A DNA stretch of 64,000 nt from Pelomonas sp937871895 (lineage in GTDB: Bacteria; Pseudomonadota; Gammaproteobacteria; Burkholderiales; Burkholderiaceae_C). The notes beneath the pieces were generated by a model that saw only the letters and a list, made by a program, of their open reading frames with translations, ran no database searches and was not told the origin of the DNA. The translations under genes were made by a program, and so were the position numbers. Shown here piece after piece: positions 7,608-14,677 of the stretch (position 1 is the first letter of the stretch; each line of letters begins with the position of its first letter). The stretch is from the NCBI RefSeq assembly GCF_046348265.1, contig NZ_JAXMEO010000009.1, one strand, 5' to 3'.

Positions 7608-8249
7608 TCATGCGCGGGCCTCGGCCCGCCCTACCTGGCTACTGACAGAAATGGACTCAGCCGGTCCTGCCAAGCCATTTGAAGCGGCGAGAAACAGCTC
7701 CTTTCCCTGATCGGCCAACGGTTCGAACGCGGACTTCGTATCGCTATGGATTGAAAGGACATGCCACGACAGGTGGTTTATTGCCAAGTCCAAGCGGTCC
7801 ATTGCCCCTTCAATCTCGTTTAGGTTCATCTTGTTGTCGTCGAAGAATGAGTCTTCGTCGCCGCGGGCAGTTCGATGCGCGACGTTGGAATGCCTCCAGT
7901 TCCTGATCTTTTCCAACGCTCCCCCTCTCTCTGAAAGGCAAACCTCTGCTTCGGGAATGAGTCCCCTCAACTCGGCATTTCCGTACCGGCGAATCAAGGT
8001 GATCAGGTTGGGCAATGAAAAGGTGCTCGAAGTGGCGTCAAGCACCGTCCCAACCTTTGCAAATAGTGCGTCAAAAGCCCCGCGCCAAATTTGATCCAGC
8101 AACCATGGAAATTGCTCAGCGACACGCGGCGACGACTTGGAGCCTTCGTGGATTCCCTTGAGTACGTAGTAGTAGCTCCATGCTTGTCCCATAGTCTTGC
8201 CAAGTGCCAAGACCATGGCGTCGAGATTTGCTCGTTGATCGGAATTCAT
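7608..8249 (-). CDS. HEPN/AbiU2-like protein
   Basis: 213 aa, mostly helical. The likely start is the ATG at 8249 (MNSDQRANLD); the longer open frame runs into repeat copy C. The region around residues 125-140 contains RHSNVAHRT, an R-x5-H pattern typical of HEPN ribonuclease active sites, in the context IRNWRHSNVAHR as in the AbiU2-like HEPN family. AbiU2 belongs to a lactococcal phage abortive-infection system. RNase activity is an inference from the motif. Composition is more AT-rich than surrounding genes, and R1 repeats lie on both sides, suggesting an acquired cargo gene. No clear antitoxin partner is adjacent; the coiled-coil membrane protein downstream is the only candidate. Confidence 0.6.
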   Translation of the reverse strand: MNSDQRANLDAMVLALGKTMGQAWSYYYVLKGIHEGSKSSPRVAEQFPWLLDQIWRGAFDALFAKVGTVLDATSSTFSLPNLITLIRRYGNAELRGLIPEAEVCLSERGGALEKIRNWRHSNVAHRTARGDEDSFFDDNKMNLNEIEGAMDRLDLAINHLSWHVLSIHSDTKSAFEPLADQGKELFLAASNGLAGPAESISVSSQVGRAEARA

Positions 8250-8350
8250 CTGCTTGGTGCGATTCGGCAATTGGTCGATTCTTGATGATCCGCTGCCGCC
8301 CAGGCGTGTTTTGCCAATTCTTGTCGGATACCTACCGCAGCCCCAAAGGC

Positions 8351-8561
8351 ACGCCCGGGCTGGCTGGGGCGCGGACTTTTGGGGTGCCGAGGAGCGGAGG
8401 TTTGCGGGGCGTGAGCGAAGCGAACTTCGACATCTGACTTCGCGCCGCCTGTTCGAGCAGAGCGTAGCGCCGCGAGTTCGGCGCGAGCCCCGCAAACTGA
8501 GCATCCGAGGGAAGGCCGCAGGCCCGCCCCAACTGGAGCGCACCAGTCAGCCCGGGCGGGA
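8351..8561. repeat. Palindromic intergenic repeat, family R1, copy C
   Basis: 211 bp with inverted ends (ACGCCCGGGCTGGCTGGGGC and the near complement ending about 8561). The inner inverted pair GGTTTGCGGGGC / GCCCCGCAAAC is present, as is the core in reverse orientation (CTTCGACATCTGACTTCGC). It occupies most of the 369-bp gap between the AbiU2-like gene and ptxD. Confidence 0.85.
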
Positions 8562-8593
8562 CTTTGCCAACCCACACCTGGCAAAAACTCAAT

Positions 8594-8611
8594 GGCGGGT
8601 CGCGACCCGCC
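8594..8611 (-). terminator. Perfect 18-bp palindrome after ptxD
   Basis: GGCGGGTCGCGACCCGCC is a perfect palindrome eight bases beyond the ptxD stop. Read on the minus strand it is followed by ATTGAG and five T residues, so it can act as an intrinsic terminator for the ptxD-DUF1045-phnF operon. A related hairpin (GCGGGTC..GACCCGC) lies next to R1 copy D at 18386-18401, so it may also be an outer part of the R1 element. Confidence 0.55.
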
Positions 8612-8618
8612 CCACACC

Positions 8619-9569
8619 TCACCCCGGAACCAACACCCGTTCAATCGCCTCCGCCGCCGCATGCTCAATCGCGAGCCGCACCTCGCGCACGGCGGAGCCG
8701 AGGTGGGGGGTGAAGACGGTGCGGGGGCACTGGCGCAGCGCGGGGGCGATCTCGCGGGGGCGGTCGGCCAGGCTCCAGTCTTCGAAGGCGAAGACGTCGG
8801 CCGCGTAGCCGCCGACGTGACCGCGCTCAAGGCCGGCGAGCATGGCGGCTTCATCGACGACGCTGCCGCGGCCGACGTTGACCCAGAGGGTGCCGGGGCG
8901 GCTGGCGGCGATCTGGGCGGCGCCGATGAGGCCGATGGTGTCGGGCGTGAGCGGGGCGGCGATGAGCACGAAGTCGGCACTGGCGAGCGCGGCGTCGAGC
9001 CCCACGCGGACGACGCCGCTGGTCGGGGGCGCCACGGGGTCCACGCCCACGAGTTGGCAGCCGAAGGGGCGCAGGCGCTCACACAAGGCGCGGCCGAGAT
9101 TGCCAAGGCCGATGACGGCGACTTGCGAGCCCGCGAGGCCCCGGCCATAGAACTGCGGGCGCCAGCCGGCAAAGCGACCTTCGCGCACCCGGGCGTCACC
9201 CGCCAGCACATGGCGGCCGAGTGCGATGGCGAGGCCAATGCCGAGCTCGGCCGTGGGGGCGGTGAGCAGGTCAGGCACGCTGGCGAAGTGGATGCCGCGC
9301 CGGGCGCAGGCAGCGGCGTCATAGCTGTCGTAACCCTTGAGCGCGGCGGACACCACGCGCAGGTGCGGGGCCTCCGCAAGCAAGGCGTCGTCCACGCGGT
9401 CGGTCATGAAGCCCATCAGCGCGGTGGCGTGGCGCAGGCGCGCAGCCAGCTCGTCGCGCGTCAGGGCGCCGGGGCCGGGGTAGACGTCGACCTCGCCCAG
9501 GCGGGCGAGACGGGCGTGCACTTCGGCATGGATGGGCTGGGTGACGAGGATGCGGTGCGCTTGGGTCAT
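8619..9569 (-). CDS. ptxD: Phosphonate (phosphite) dehydrogenase PtxD
   Basis: NAD-dependent oxidation of phosphite to phosphate; 316 aa, cytoplasmic, D-2-hydroxyacid dehydrogenase fold. It resembles Pseudomonas stutzeri PtxD well beyond the general family: FMTDRVDD, AALKGYDSYD (conserved Lys), VPDLLTAPTAELGIGLA, GWRPQFYGRGL, GGYAADVFAFEDW and ADRPREI. Rossmann glycines are GLGNLG, the catalytic Arg lies in VGRGSVVDE and the catalytic His in TPHLGSAVREVR. An Asp after the second beta strand (VGVDPV) fits NAD use. It overlaps DUF1045 by four bases and ends the phnF operon, so it should respond to PhnF. A general hydroxyacid dehydrogenase is the less likely alternative. Confidence 0.85.
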   Translation of the reverse strand: MTQAHRILVTQPIHAEVHARLARLGEVDVYPGPGALTRDELAARLRHATALMGFMTDRVDDALLAEAPHLRVVSAALKGYDSYDAAACARRGIHFASVPDLLTAPTAELGIGLAIALGRHVLAGDARVREGRFAGWRPQFYGRGLAGSQVAVIGLGNLGRALCERLRPFGCQLVGVDPVAPPTSGVVRVGLDAALASADFVLIAAPLTPDTIGLIGAAQIAASRPGTLWVNVGRGSVVDEAAMLAGLERGHVGGYAADVFAFEDWSLADRPREIAPALRQCPRTVFTPHLGSAVREVRLAIEHAAAEAIERVLVPG

Positions 9570-10270
9570 GGTGGCAAGGGTGTGGAGCCGAGGGGCACGC
9601 GGTGGCTCAGCACAAAGGGCTGACCGGGCGCGGGCTCGGTGAAGAGGGCGAGGCTCTCGATGCGGCAGGGCATGGCGAGGGCGGCGGCGAAGTGGGTGGC
9701 GACCGTGGCGCGCAGGCCGGTGCGCTCCAGCTCGGGCAAGGCGTCGAGCCGGTCAGTCAGCGTGAAGTGCAAGCGCCAGTGCTCGAACACATGGGCATAG
9801 CCCCAGCGCAGGACGTGCTCGCGCTGCGCCGCGTTCAGGCCGGGGCTGAGGTAGCGCTGGCGCTCGGCCTCGGTGTGCGGGGCGCGGTGCACATCCAACA
9901 GGCGCACGGCGGCATCGGCCAGCTGCTGAGCGGGGTGCTCGGGGGCGATTGCCTGCACGGGCCGCAGCGCAAGGAAGCCGGCTAGCCAGTCCACCTGCAA
10001 AGGCGGCAGCTCAAAGGGCGCGTGCTGCTGCGCCAGCTGCTGCAACGTCGCAAGCAGGTCAGCCTCGGAGTGGCCGGCAGCGAGGCGCAGCGGCGGCTTG
10101 AGCGTGGCATGGAAGCCGTAGCGCCAGGGCTCGGTGCGCAGCACCGGAGCCGGGCCCCAGGTGGCGGGTGGAGCGGCGGGGTCGCGGTCCAGCCAGGTGC
10201 TGGCGGCAAGCCAGAGCGGGTGCGTGACCGGGGGCACGAGGTACACGGCGTAGCGTGGCGATGCGGTCAT
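9566..10270 (-). CDS. DUF1045 phosphonate-operon protein (2H phosphoesterase-like)
   Basis: 234-aa cytoplasmic protein of the 'putative phosphonate metabolism protein' family (DUF1045). Two H-x-T motifs, FHATLKPP near residue 55 and LHFTLTDRL near residue 175, define a 2H phosphoesterase fold. Such enzymes often act on cyclic phosphates. C-P lyase yields a 5-phosphoribosyl 1,2-cyclic phosphate that needs ring opening, usually by PhnP; no phnP is seen in this window. Involvement of DUF1045 in that step is an inference. The start ATG overlaps the phnF stop by four bases, and the stop overlaps the ptxD start by four bases, so the three genes form one operon. Confidence 0.85.
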   Translation of the reverse strand: MTASPRYAVYLVPPVTHPLWLAASTWLDRDPAAPPATWGPAPVLRTEPWRYGFHATLKPPLRLAAGHSEADLLATLQQLAQQHAPFELPPLQVDWLAGFLALRPVQAIAPEHPAQQLADAAVRLLDVHRAPHTEAERQRYLSPGLNAAQREHVLRWGYAHVFEHWRLHFTLTDRLDALPELERTGLRATVATHFAAALAMPCRIESLALFTEPAPGQPFVLSHRVPLGSTPLPP

Positions 10271-11013
10271 GCCGTGTGCTCCACCGAGAGCTGCACGGCA
10301 TCTGCCGCAAACAGCGTGCAGCCGGCCTCGACGCGGCGGCCGTGGCCGTCGTAGCTGAAAGACTGCACCACCAGCACGGGCTCCAGCGCGCTGCGGGCCA
10401 GCAGGTCGGCCTCCTCGCGCGTGGGCAGGCGGCAGGAGACGGTGCTGCGGGCGCGCTGATAGTCGGCCACGCCCAAGGACCGCAGCGCCTGGCTGACCGA
10501 GCCGGTGGCCGCAAAGGCCTCGGCCATGCCGGCAAGCGCCGGGCAGGCGTAGGCCGTGGTGGCCAGGCCAATGGGCCGGCCGCGCACGCTGGCGCGGGTG
10601 TGCAGCAGCAGGGCAGAGTCCTGCGGGCGCAGGCCGAGCAAGCGCGCCCACTCGCCGCCGCGCACGGTCTCGTGCGAAAGCAACTCGCGCGTGGCGCGCT
10701 CGCCGGCCTCGGCCAGGTTCTCGGTCATGCGGGTGCGGCGCTGCAAGGCGTAGTCCAGCACCAGCTCGCGCACAAAGGTGCCGCGCCCTTGGCGCACGCG
10801 CACAAAGCCCTCTTGCGACAGCTGGCGCACGGCCTGGCGGAGTGTGTGGCGGTGCACAGCAAAGCGCTCGGCCAGTTGCGTCTCGTTGGGCAGCTGGGCG
10901 CCGGGCGGCAGGCGGCCGGTGGCGATGTCGTCACGCAGTTGCTGCGCGATCTGCTGCCAGCGGGCTGCGGCCTCCGGTGATGCCGCTGTCGTCAGTGTGG
11001 TGGCTTCATCCAA
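10267..11013 (-). CDS. phnF: Phosphonate regulator PhnF (GntR/HutC family)
   Basis: 248-aa transcription factor. Residues about 18-85 are a GntR winged helix (IAQQLRDDIATGRLPPGAQLPNE pattern broken here only for brevity, then RHTLRQAVRQLSQEG), and about 95-240 are a UTRA effector domain ending in a typical FAADAVQLSVE. It is divergent from phnG, with only 57 bases between the start codons, and it leads the operon phnF-DUF1045-ptxD. A TCTAGA-centred palindrome in that spacer and a matching site before phnC are its probable operators. PhnF repressors generally respond to phosphate limitation or phosphonate intermediates. Confidence 0.9.
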   Translation of the reverse strand: MDEATTLTTAASPEAAARWQQIAQQLRDDIATGRLPPGAQLPNETQLAERFAVHRHTLRQAVRQLSQEGFVRVRQGRGTFVRELVLDYALQRRTRMTENLAEAGERATRELLSHETVRGGEWARLLGLRPQDSALLLHTRASVRGRPIGLATTAYACPALAGMAEAFAATGSVSQALRSLGVADYQRARSTVSCRLPTREEADLLARSALEPVLVVQSFSYDGHGRRVEAGCTLFAADAVQLSVEHTA

Positions 11014-11050
11014 GTGTCACGACCCGTCTTGATACTGGGCCGCATCGTGA

Positions 11051-11064
11051 GTCGTCTAGATGAC
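11051..11064. promoter_or_regulatory. Candidate PhnF operator before phnG
   Basis: GTCGTCTAGATGAC is a near-perfect 14-bp palindrome (one mismatched pair) in the 57-bp spacer between phnF and phnG. Its complement contains TCATCTAGAC, which also occurs upstream of phnC at 21716-21725. HutC-type GntR regulators commonly bind TCTAGA or GTNTAGAC-like palindromes. The position could control both divergent units. Confidence 0.7.
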
Positions 11065-11070
11065 ATCGGC

Positions 11071-11550
11071 ATGAACGCAAGCCCTGATCCCACTGCCCCG
11101 CAGCGCCTGCGTGCCGACTGGCTGCGCGTGCTGGCCCAGGCCCCGGCAGAGCAGCTGACCGCACAGGCCGAGCCGCACCTCGCGGGCCACAGCTTCGAGG
11201 CACTGCGCGAGCCTGAAGAAGGCCTCGTGATGCTGCGCGCCCGCATCGGCAATACGGGCGACCGCTTCAACCTCGGCGAGGCCACGCTGGCGCGCTGCGT
11301 GCTGCGCCACACGGGGCCGGATGGCCGCGTCTGGCTGGGCGTGGGCCATGTGCTGGGGCGAGACACCGCCCATGCGCGCTGTGTGGCGCAGCTGGATGCG
11401 CTGCTGCAGCGGTCTGACCTGCATGCTCAGCTGTGGGCCGCCGTGGTGGCGCCGCTGGCCGCCGAGCAAGAAGAAGCCCGGCGCCAGCAGCGCGCCGAGA
11501 CCGAAGCGACGCGGGTGCGCTTCTTCACCTTGCAGCCGGAGGTTTCATGA
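11071..11550 (+). CDS. phnG: C-P lyase core complex subunit PhnG
   Basis: Subunit of the PhnGHIJ core complex that breaks the carbon-phosphorus bond of phosphonates. 159 aa; the family block GDRFNLGEATLARCVLRH lies near residues 62-80, and the C-terminal half carries VGHVLGRD. The ATG at 11071 leaves a short leader with the operator. With PhnI, PhnG transfers the phosphonate to adenine-bearing nucleoside triphosphate. It is the first gene of phnGHIJKLM and overlaps phnH by four bases. Confidence 0.92.
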   Translation: MNASPDPTAPQRLRADWLRVLAQAPAEQLTAQAEPHLAGHSFEALREPEEGLVMLRARIGNTGDRFNLGEATLARCVLRHTGPDGRVWLGVGHVLGRDTAHARCVAQLDALLQRSDLHAQLWAAVVAPLAAEQEEARRQQRAETEATRVRFFTLQPEVS

Positions 11551-12449
11551 GCCTAGCCACGCTGGAAGCCCGCGAGCTGGGCCGAGGCTTTGCGCAAGCA
11601 GTGCCGGCCGCGCAGCAAACCTTTCGCGCCGTGCTGGAAGCGATGTCGCGGCCGGGGCGCCTCCAGACCCTGCCGGCCGAGGTGCTGCAGGGCGTGGAGC
11701 CGCCGGGGCTCTCACTCGCGCTCACCGCCCTGCTGCTGACGCTGCTGGACGCCGAGGTCTCGCTGTGGCTGCACCCGCAGCTGGCCACGCGCGGTGCTGC
11801 GGCCTACCTGCGCTTCCACACCGGCGTGCGCCTGGCTGAGCAGGCCGAGGACGCCGACTTTGTGGTGCTGCCCGCCGCCGCCGCGCGGCCCGGCACCTGG
11901 TTGACCATCAACCCCGGCACGGACACGCGGCCCGAGTCGGCCGGCACCTTGATCTTGGACGCACAGGCGCTGAGTAGCGAAGGCCCGCTGCGCCTGCGCG
12001 GCCCGGGTATCGAGCACGAACACCAGCTCGGCGTGGCCGGCCTCACACCCGCGCACGACGCGCCCTTCTGGCAGGCCCGGCCCCGGCCCGAGACCAACTT
12101 CCCGCTGGGTGTGGACTTGATGCTGTGCGCCGGCACGCAGATGGCGGCTGTGCCGCGCAGCACGCACCTAGGAGTCTGCGCGGCGGAAATCCAGTCCCGC
12201 GCCGGGGAGAGTTGCGGGGCCAATCTAGACGCCGGCGAGGCGTTGGATGGGCACCAACAACGAGCCGACAACGACGAGTGGCCCCGCAAATCGCCCCGGC
12301 CCGAAGGGTTGGACCCGGAAGGGGGGCGATCCGGCGTTGCACCGCTTGTCCGGGGCCCCACCCCGGACGGCGCGCTGCGCCTTGCCTCGCCCCCCTTCCG
12401 GGACCAACGCGGGCCTGGATTTCCGCCGCGCAGACTCCCGGAGGCCTGA
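11547..12449 (+). CDS. phnH: C-P lyase core subunit PhnH, with a C-terminal in-frame element insertion
   Basis: PhnH is a structural subunit of the C-P lyase core; the E. coli protein is 194 aa. Residues 1-208 here are normal: FRAVLEAMSRPGRLQ, the FHTG segment and the terminal NFPLGVDLMLCAG..AAVPRSTHL. At that point, where PhnH normally ends, the frame enters a 268-bp inverted-repeat element and stays open for about 89 codons before ending in PEA and a stop. The product is therefore about 300 aa with an extra Pro/Arg/Gly-rich tail. Because the insertion is at the natural C-terminus, activity is probably retained. Without the element the frame would read STHL-PEA-stop. The start overlaps phnG (ATGA). 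Confidence 0.88.
   Translation: MSLATLEARELGRGFAQAVPAAQQTFRAVLEAMSRPGRLQTLPAEVLQGVEPPGLSLALTALLLTLLDAEVSLWLHPQLATRGAAAYLRFHTGVRLAEQAEDADFVVLPAAAARPGTWLTINPGTDTRPESAGTLILDAQALSSEGPLRLRGPGIEHEHQLGVAGLTPAHDAPFWQARPRPETNFPLGVDLMLCAGTQMAAVPRSTHLGVCAAEIQSRAGESCGANLDAGEALDGHQQRADNDEWPRKSPRPEGLDPEGGRSGVAPLVRGPTPDGALRLASPPFRDQRGPGFPPRRLPEA
12171..12438 (+). mobile_element. In-frame palindromic coding-region element, family R2, copy 1 (in phnH)
   Basis: 268 bp bounded by 30-bp terminal inverted repeats (start GGAGTCTGCGCGGCGGAAAT, end its complement) with a single mismatch. The same-length copy 2 lies in phnJ and is about 95% identical by eye. The plus strand has no stop in the phnH frame, adding a roughly 89-residue Pro/Arg/Gly-rich peptide. 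No target-site duplication and no transposase are visible. It resembles Rickettsia palindromic elements in behaviour, not in sequence. Confidence 0.88.
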
Positions 12450-12452
12450 GCC

Positions 12453-13583
12453 ATGTACATCGCCGTCAAAGGGGGCGAGCAGGCGATTGCCGCCTCGCTG
12501 GAGCTGCTGGCCGCTGCGCGCCGGGGTGATGCGGCCGTGCCCGAGCTCTCGGCCGCGCAAGTGCGCGAGCAGCTGCGCCTGGCCGTGGACCGCGTGATGG
12601 CCGAGGCCTCGCTGTTTGACCCCGACCTTGCGGCGCTGGCGCTCAAGCAGGCGCGGGGCGATGTGATCGAGGCCGTCTTCTTGCTGCGCGCGCTGCGCAC
12701 CACGCTGCCGCGCTGGGGCTATGCCGCGCCGCTGGACACGGCCCGCATGCGCGTGCAGCGCCGCATCTCGGCCATCTTCAAAGACCTGCCTGGCGGCCAG
12801 CTGCTGGGGCCCACCTACGACTACACCCAGCGCCTGCTGGACTTTGAGCTGGCTGGACAAGACAACCCCGTGCCCACGGCGCCGCAGGCGGACTTGCCGC
12901 CCGACTGGCACGCCCCACTGGCCAGCCCCATCGACGAGCTGACCCGCCAGGGCTTGCTGGAGCCCTGCACGCCGAGCGACGGCGACCCCGTGCCGCCCGA
13001 CATCACCCGCGAGCCCCCGGCCCACCCGCTCGGGCGCACCGCGCGGCTGCAGATGCTGGCCCGGGCGGACGAAGGCTGGGTGCTGGGCATGGGCTACTCG
13101 ACCCAGCGCGGCTATGCCTACACCCACCCCTTTGCCGGCGAGATCCGCATGGGCGCGGTGCCGGTGGAGATCGTGCCCGACGAGCTGGGCTTTGCCATCG
13201 AGATCGGCGAGGTGCTGGTGACGGACTGCCAACTGATTGCCCACTTTGCCGGCAGCGCCACCAAGCCACCGCAGTTCACGCGCGGCCAGGGCCTGGTGTT
13301 TGGCCACGGCGAGCGCAAGGCCATGGCCATGGCGCTGACCGACCGCGTGCTGCGCGGCGACGAGTTCGACGAGCCGCTGAGCAGCCCCGCGCAGGACAGC
13401 GAGTTCGTGCTCGCGCACGGCGACAACGTTGAGGCCTCGGGTTTTGTGCAGCACCTCAAATTGCCGCACTACGTGACCTTTGAGTCCGAGCTGCTGCACG
13501 TGCGTGCGCTGCAGGCCGCGCGCGATGAGGCGCTGGCGGCCATCGAGCGCAGCGCTCAGCCTGCGGCGAAGGAAGCTCCATGA
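12453..13583 (+). CDS. phnI: C-P lyase core subunit PhnI
   Basis: 376-aa subunit of the PhnGHIJ complex. PhnI has nucleosidase activity and, with the other subunits, couples the phosphonate to the ribose C1 of ATP. Recognised by the start MYIAVKGGEQAI, the block LALKQARGDVIEAVFLLRALRTTLPR, and GGQLLGPTYDYTQRLLDFEL, then the late EIVPDELGFAIEIGEVLVTDC. Length equals the usual 350-380 aa. It starts three bases after the phnH stop and overlaps phnJ by four bases. No insertion is present in this gene although both flanking genes have one. Confidence 0.93.
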   Translation: MYIAVKGGEQAIAASLELLAAARRGDAAVPELSAAQVREQLRLAVDRVMAEASLFDPDLAALALKQARGDVIEAVFLLRALRTTLPRWGYAAPLDTARMRVQRRISAIFKDLPGGQLLGPTYDYTQRLLDFELAGQDNPVPTAPQADLPPDWHAPLASPIDELTRQGLLEPCTPSDGDPVPPDITREPPAHPLGRTARLQMLARADEGWVLGMGYSTQRGYAYTHPFAGEIRMGAVPVEIVPDELGFAIEIGEVLVTDCQLIAHFAGSATKPPQFTRGQGLVFGHGERKAMAMALTDRVLRGDEFDEPLSSPAQDSEFVLAHGDNVEASGFVQHLKLPHYVTFESELLHVRALQAARDEALAAIERSAQPAAKEAP

Positions 13584-14677
13584 CCACCTACAACTTCGCC
13601 TACCTCGACGAAGGCACCAAGCGCATGCTGCGCCGCGCCCTGCTCAAGGCCGTGGCCCTGCCCGGCCACCAGGTGCCGTTTGGCTCGCGCGAGATGCCGC
13701 TGGCCTATGGCTGGGGCACGGGCGGCATCCAGGTCACGGCCGCCGTGCTGGGCCAGAGCGACGTGCTCAAGGTCATCGACCAGGGCTCGGACGACACGAC
13801 CAACGCCGTCAACATCCGCCGCTTCTTTGCCCGCACGAGCGGCGTGCGCACGACCGAGCGCACCGCAGAGGCCACCGTCATCCAGACGCGCCACCGCATC
13901 CCCGAGCGCGCGCTGACCGAGGACCAGATCCTGGTCTACCAGGTGCCGCAGCCCGAGCCGCTCTTCAAGCTGGAGCCGCGCCGCCGCGAGACGCTGAAGC
14001 TGCACGCCTTTGGCGAGTACGGGCTGATGAACGTCAAGCTCTACGAGGACATCGCGCAGTGGGGCCGCATCGACACCACCTACGACTACCCGGTCTTGGT
14101 CAACGGCCGCTACGTGATGTCGCCCTCGCCCATCCCGACCTTCGACAACCCAAAGATGGATCGCATGCCCGCGCTGCAGCTCTTTGGCGCGGGGCGCGAG
14201 AAGCGGCTGTATGCGGTGCCGCCCTACACGTCAGTGAAGAGCCTGGACTTTGCGGACCATCCCTTCCACATCGAGCCGCAGCAGCACGCCTGCGTGATCT
14301 GCGGCTGCGAGACGAGCTACCTCGACGAAGTGCTGATGGATGAAGGAGTCTGCGAGGCGGAAATCCAGGCCCGCGCCGGGGCGAGTTGCGGGGCCAATCT
14401 AGACGCCGGCGAGGCGTTGGGTGGGCACCAACAACGAGCCGGCAACGACGAGTGGCCCCGCAAATCGCCCCGGCCCGAAGGGTTGGACCCGGAAGGGGAG
14501 CGATCCGGCGTTGCGCCGCTGGTCCGGGGACCCACCCCGGACGGCGCGCCGCGCCTTGCCTCACCCCCCTTCCGGGACCAACGCGGGCCTGGATTTCCGC
14601 CTCGCAGACTCCTCAGCACGCAGTGGGTGTGCTCGGACACCGATCACTGCCGTGAACAGCAGGAGGCCAAGGCATGA
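13580..14677 (+). CDS. phnJ: C-P lyase catalytic subunit PhnJ, interrupted in frame by an element between Fe-S ligands
   Basis: Radical-SAM enzyme that cleaves the C-P bond of 5-phosphoribosyl-1-phosphonate. Residues 1-255 closely follow E. coli PhnJ (YNFAYLDEGTKRM, YGWGTGGIQVTA, DNPKMDRMPALQLFGAGREK). The cluster cysteines C238 and C241 are present in CVIC. A 268-bp R2 element then adds about 89 residues, after which the native end resumes as WVCSDTDHCREQQEAKA. This gives C351, the third cluster ligand, and C357, the presumed catalytic thiyl Cys (E. coli C266 and C272). The ligand-to-ligand spacing grows from about 21 to 110 residues. Total 365 aa against 281 in E. coli. All ligands and the frame are intact, so the enzyme may work, but this needs proof. 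Confidence 0.9.
   Translation: MTTYNFAYLDEGTKRMLRRALLKAVALPGHQVPFGSREMPLAYGWGTGGIQVTAAVLGQSDVLKVIDQGSDDTTNAVNIRRFFARTSGVRTTERTAEATVIQTRHRIPERALTEDQILVYQVPQPEPLFKLEPRRRETLKLHAFGEYGLMNVKLYEDIAQWGRIDTTYDYPVLVNGRYVMSPSPIPTFDNPKMDRMPALQLFGAGREKRLYAVPPYTSVKSLDFADHPFHIEPQQHACVICGCETSYLDEVLMDEGVCEAEIQARAGASCGANLDAGEALGGHQQRAGNDEWPRKSPRPEGLDPEGERSGVAPLVRGPTPDGAPRLASPPFRDQRGPGFPPRRLLSTQWVCSDTDHCREQQEAKA
14345..14612 (+). mobile_element. In-frame palindromic coding-region element, family R2, copy 2 (in phnJ)
   Basis: 268 bp with perfect 30-bp terminal inverted repeats (GGAGTCTGCGAGGCGGAAAT at the left). Compared with copy 1 the eleventh base of the left arm is A instead of C, and the matching base on the right arm is T instead of G, so pairing is kept. 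It is read in the same frame as copy 1 and contains no stop. Frame restoration implies a net insertion of 267 or 270 bases. Confidence 0.9.

Noticed and set aside
12200..14420. TCTAGA cores inside the R2 elements as extra PhnF operators
   Set aside because: They are part of the repeat sequence in both copies and lack the outer symmetry seen at the two promoters; kept only as a caution.
12171..14612. R2 insert in PhnJ as an intein
   Set aside because: No intein blocks, no Cys/Ser-His-Asn splice motif, and far below intein size; the DNA has inverted repeats instead.
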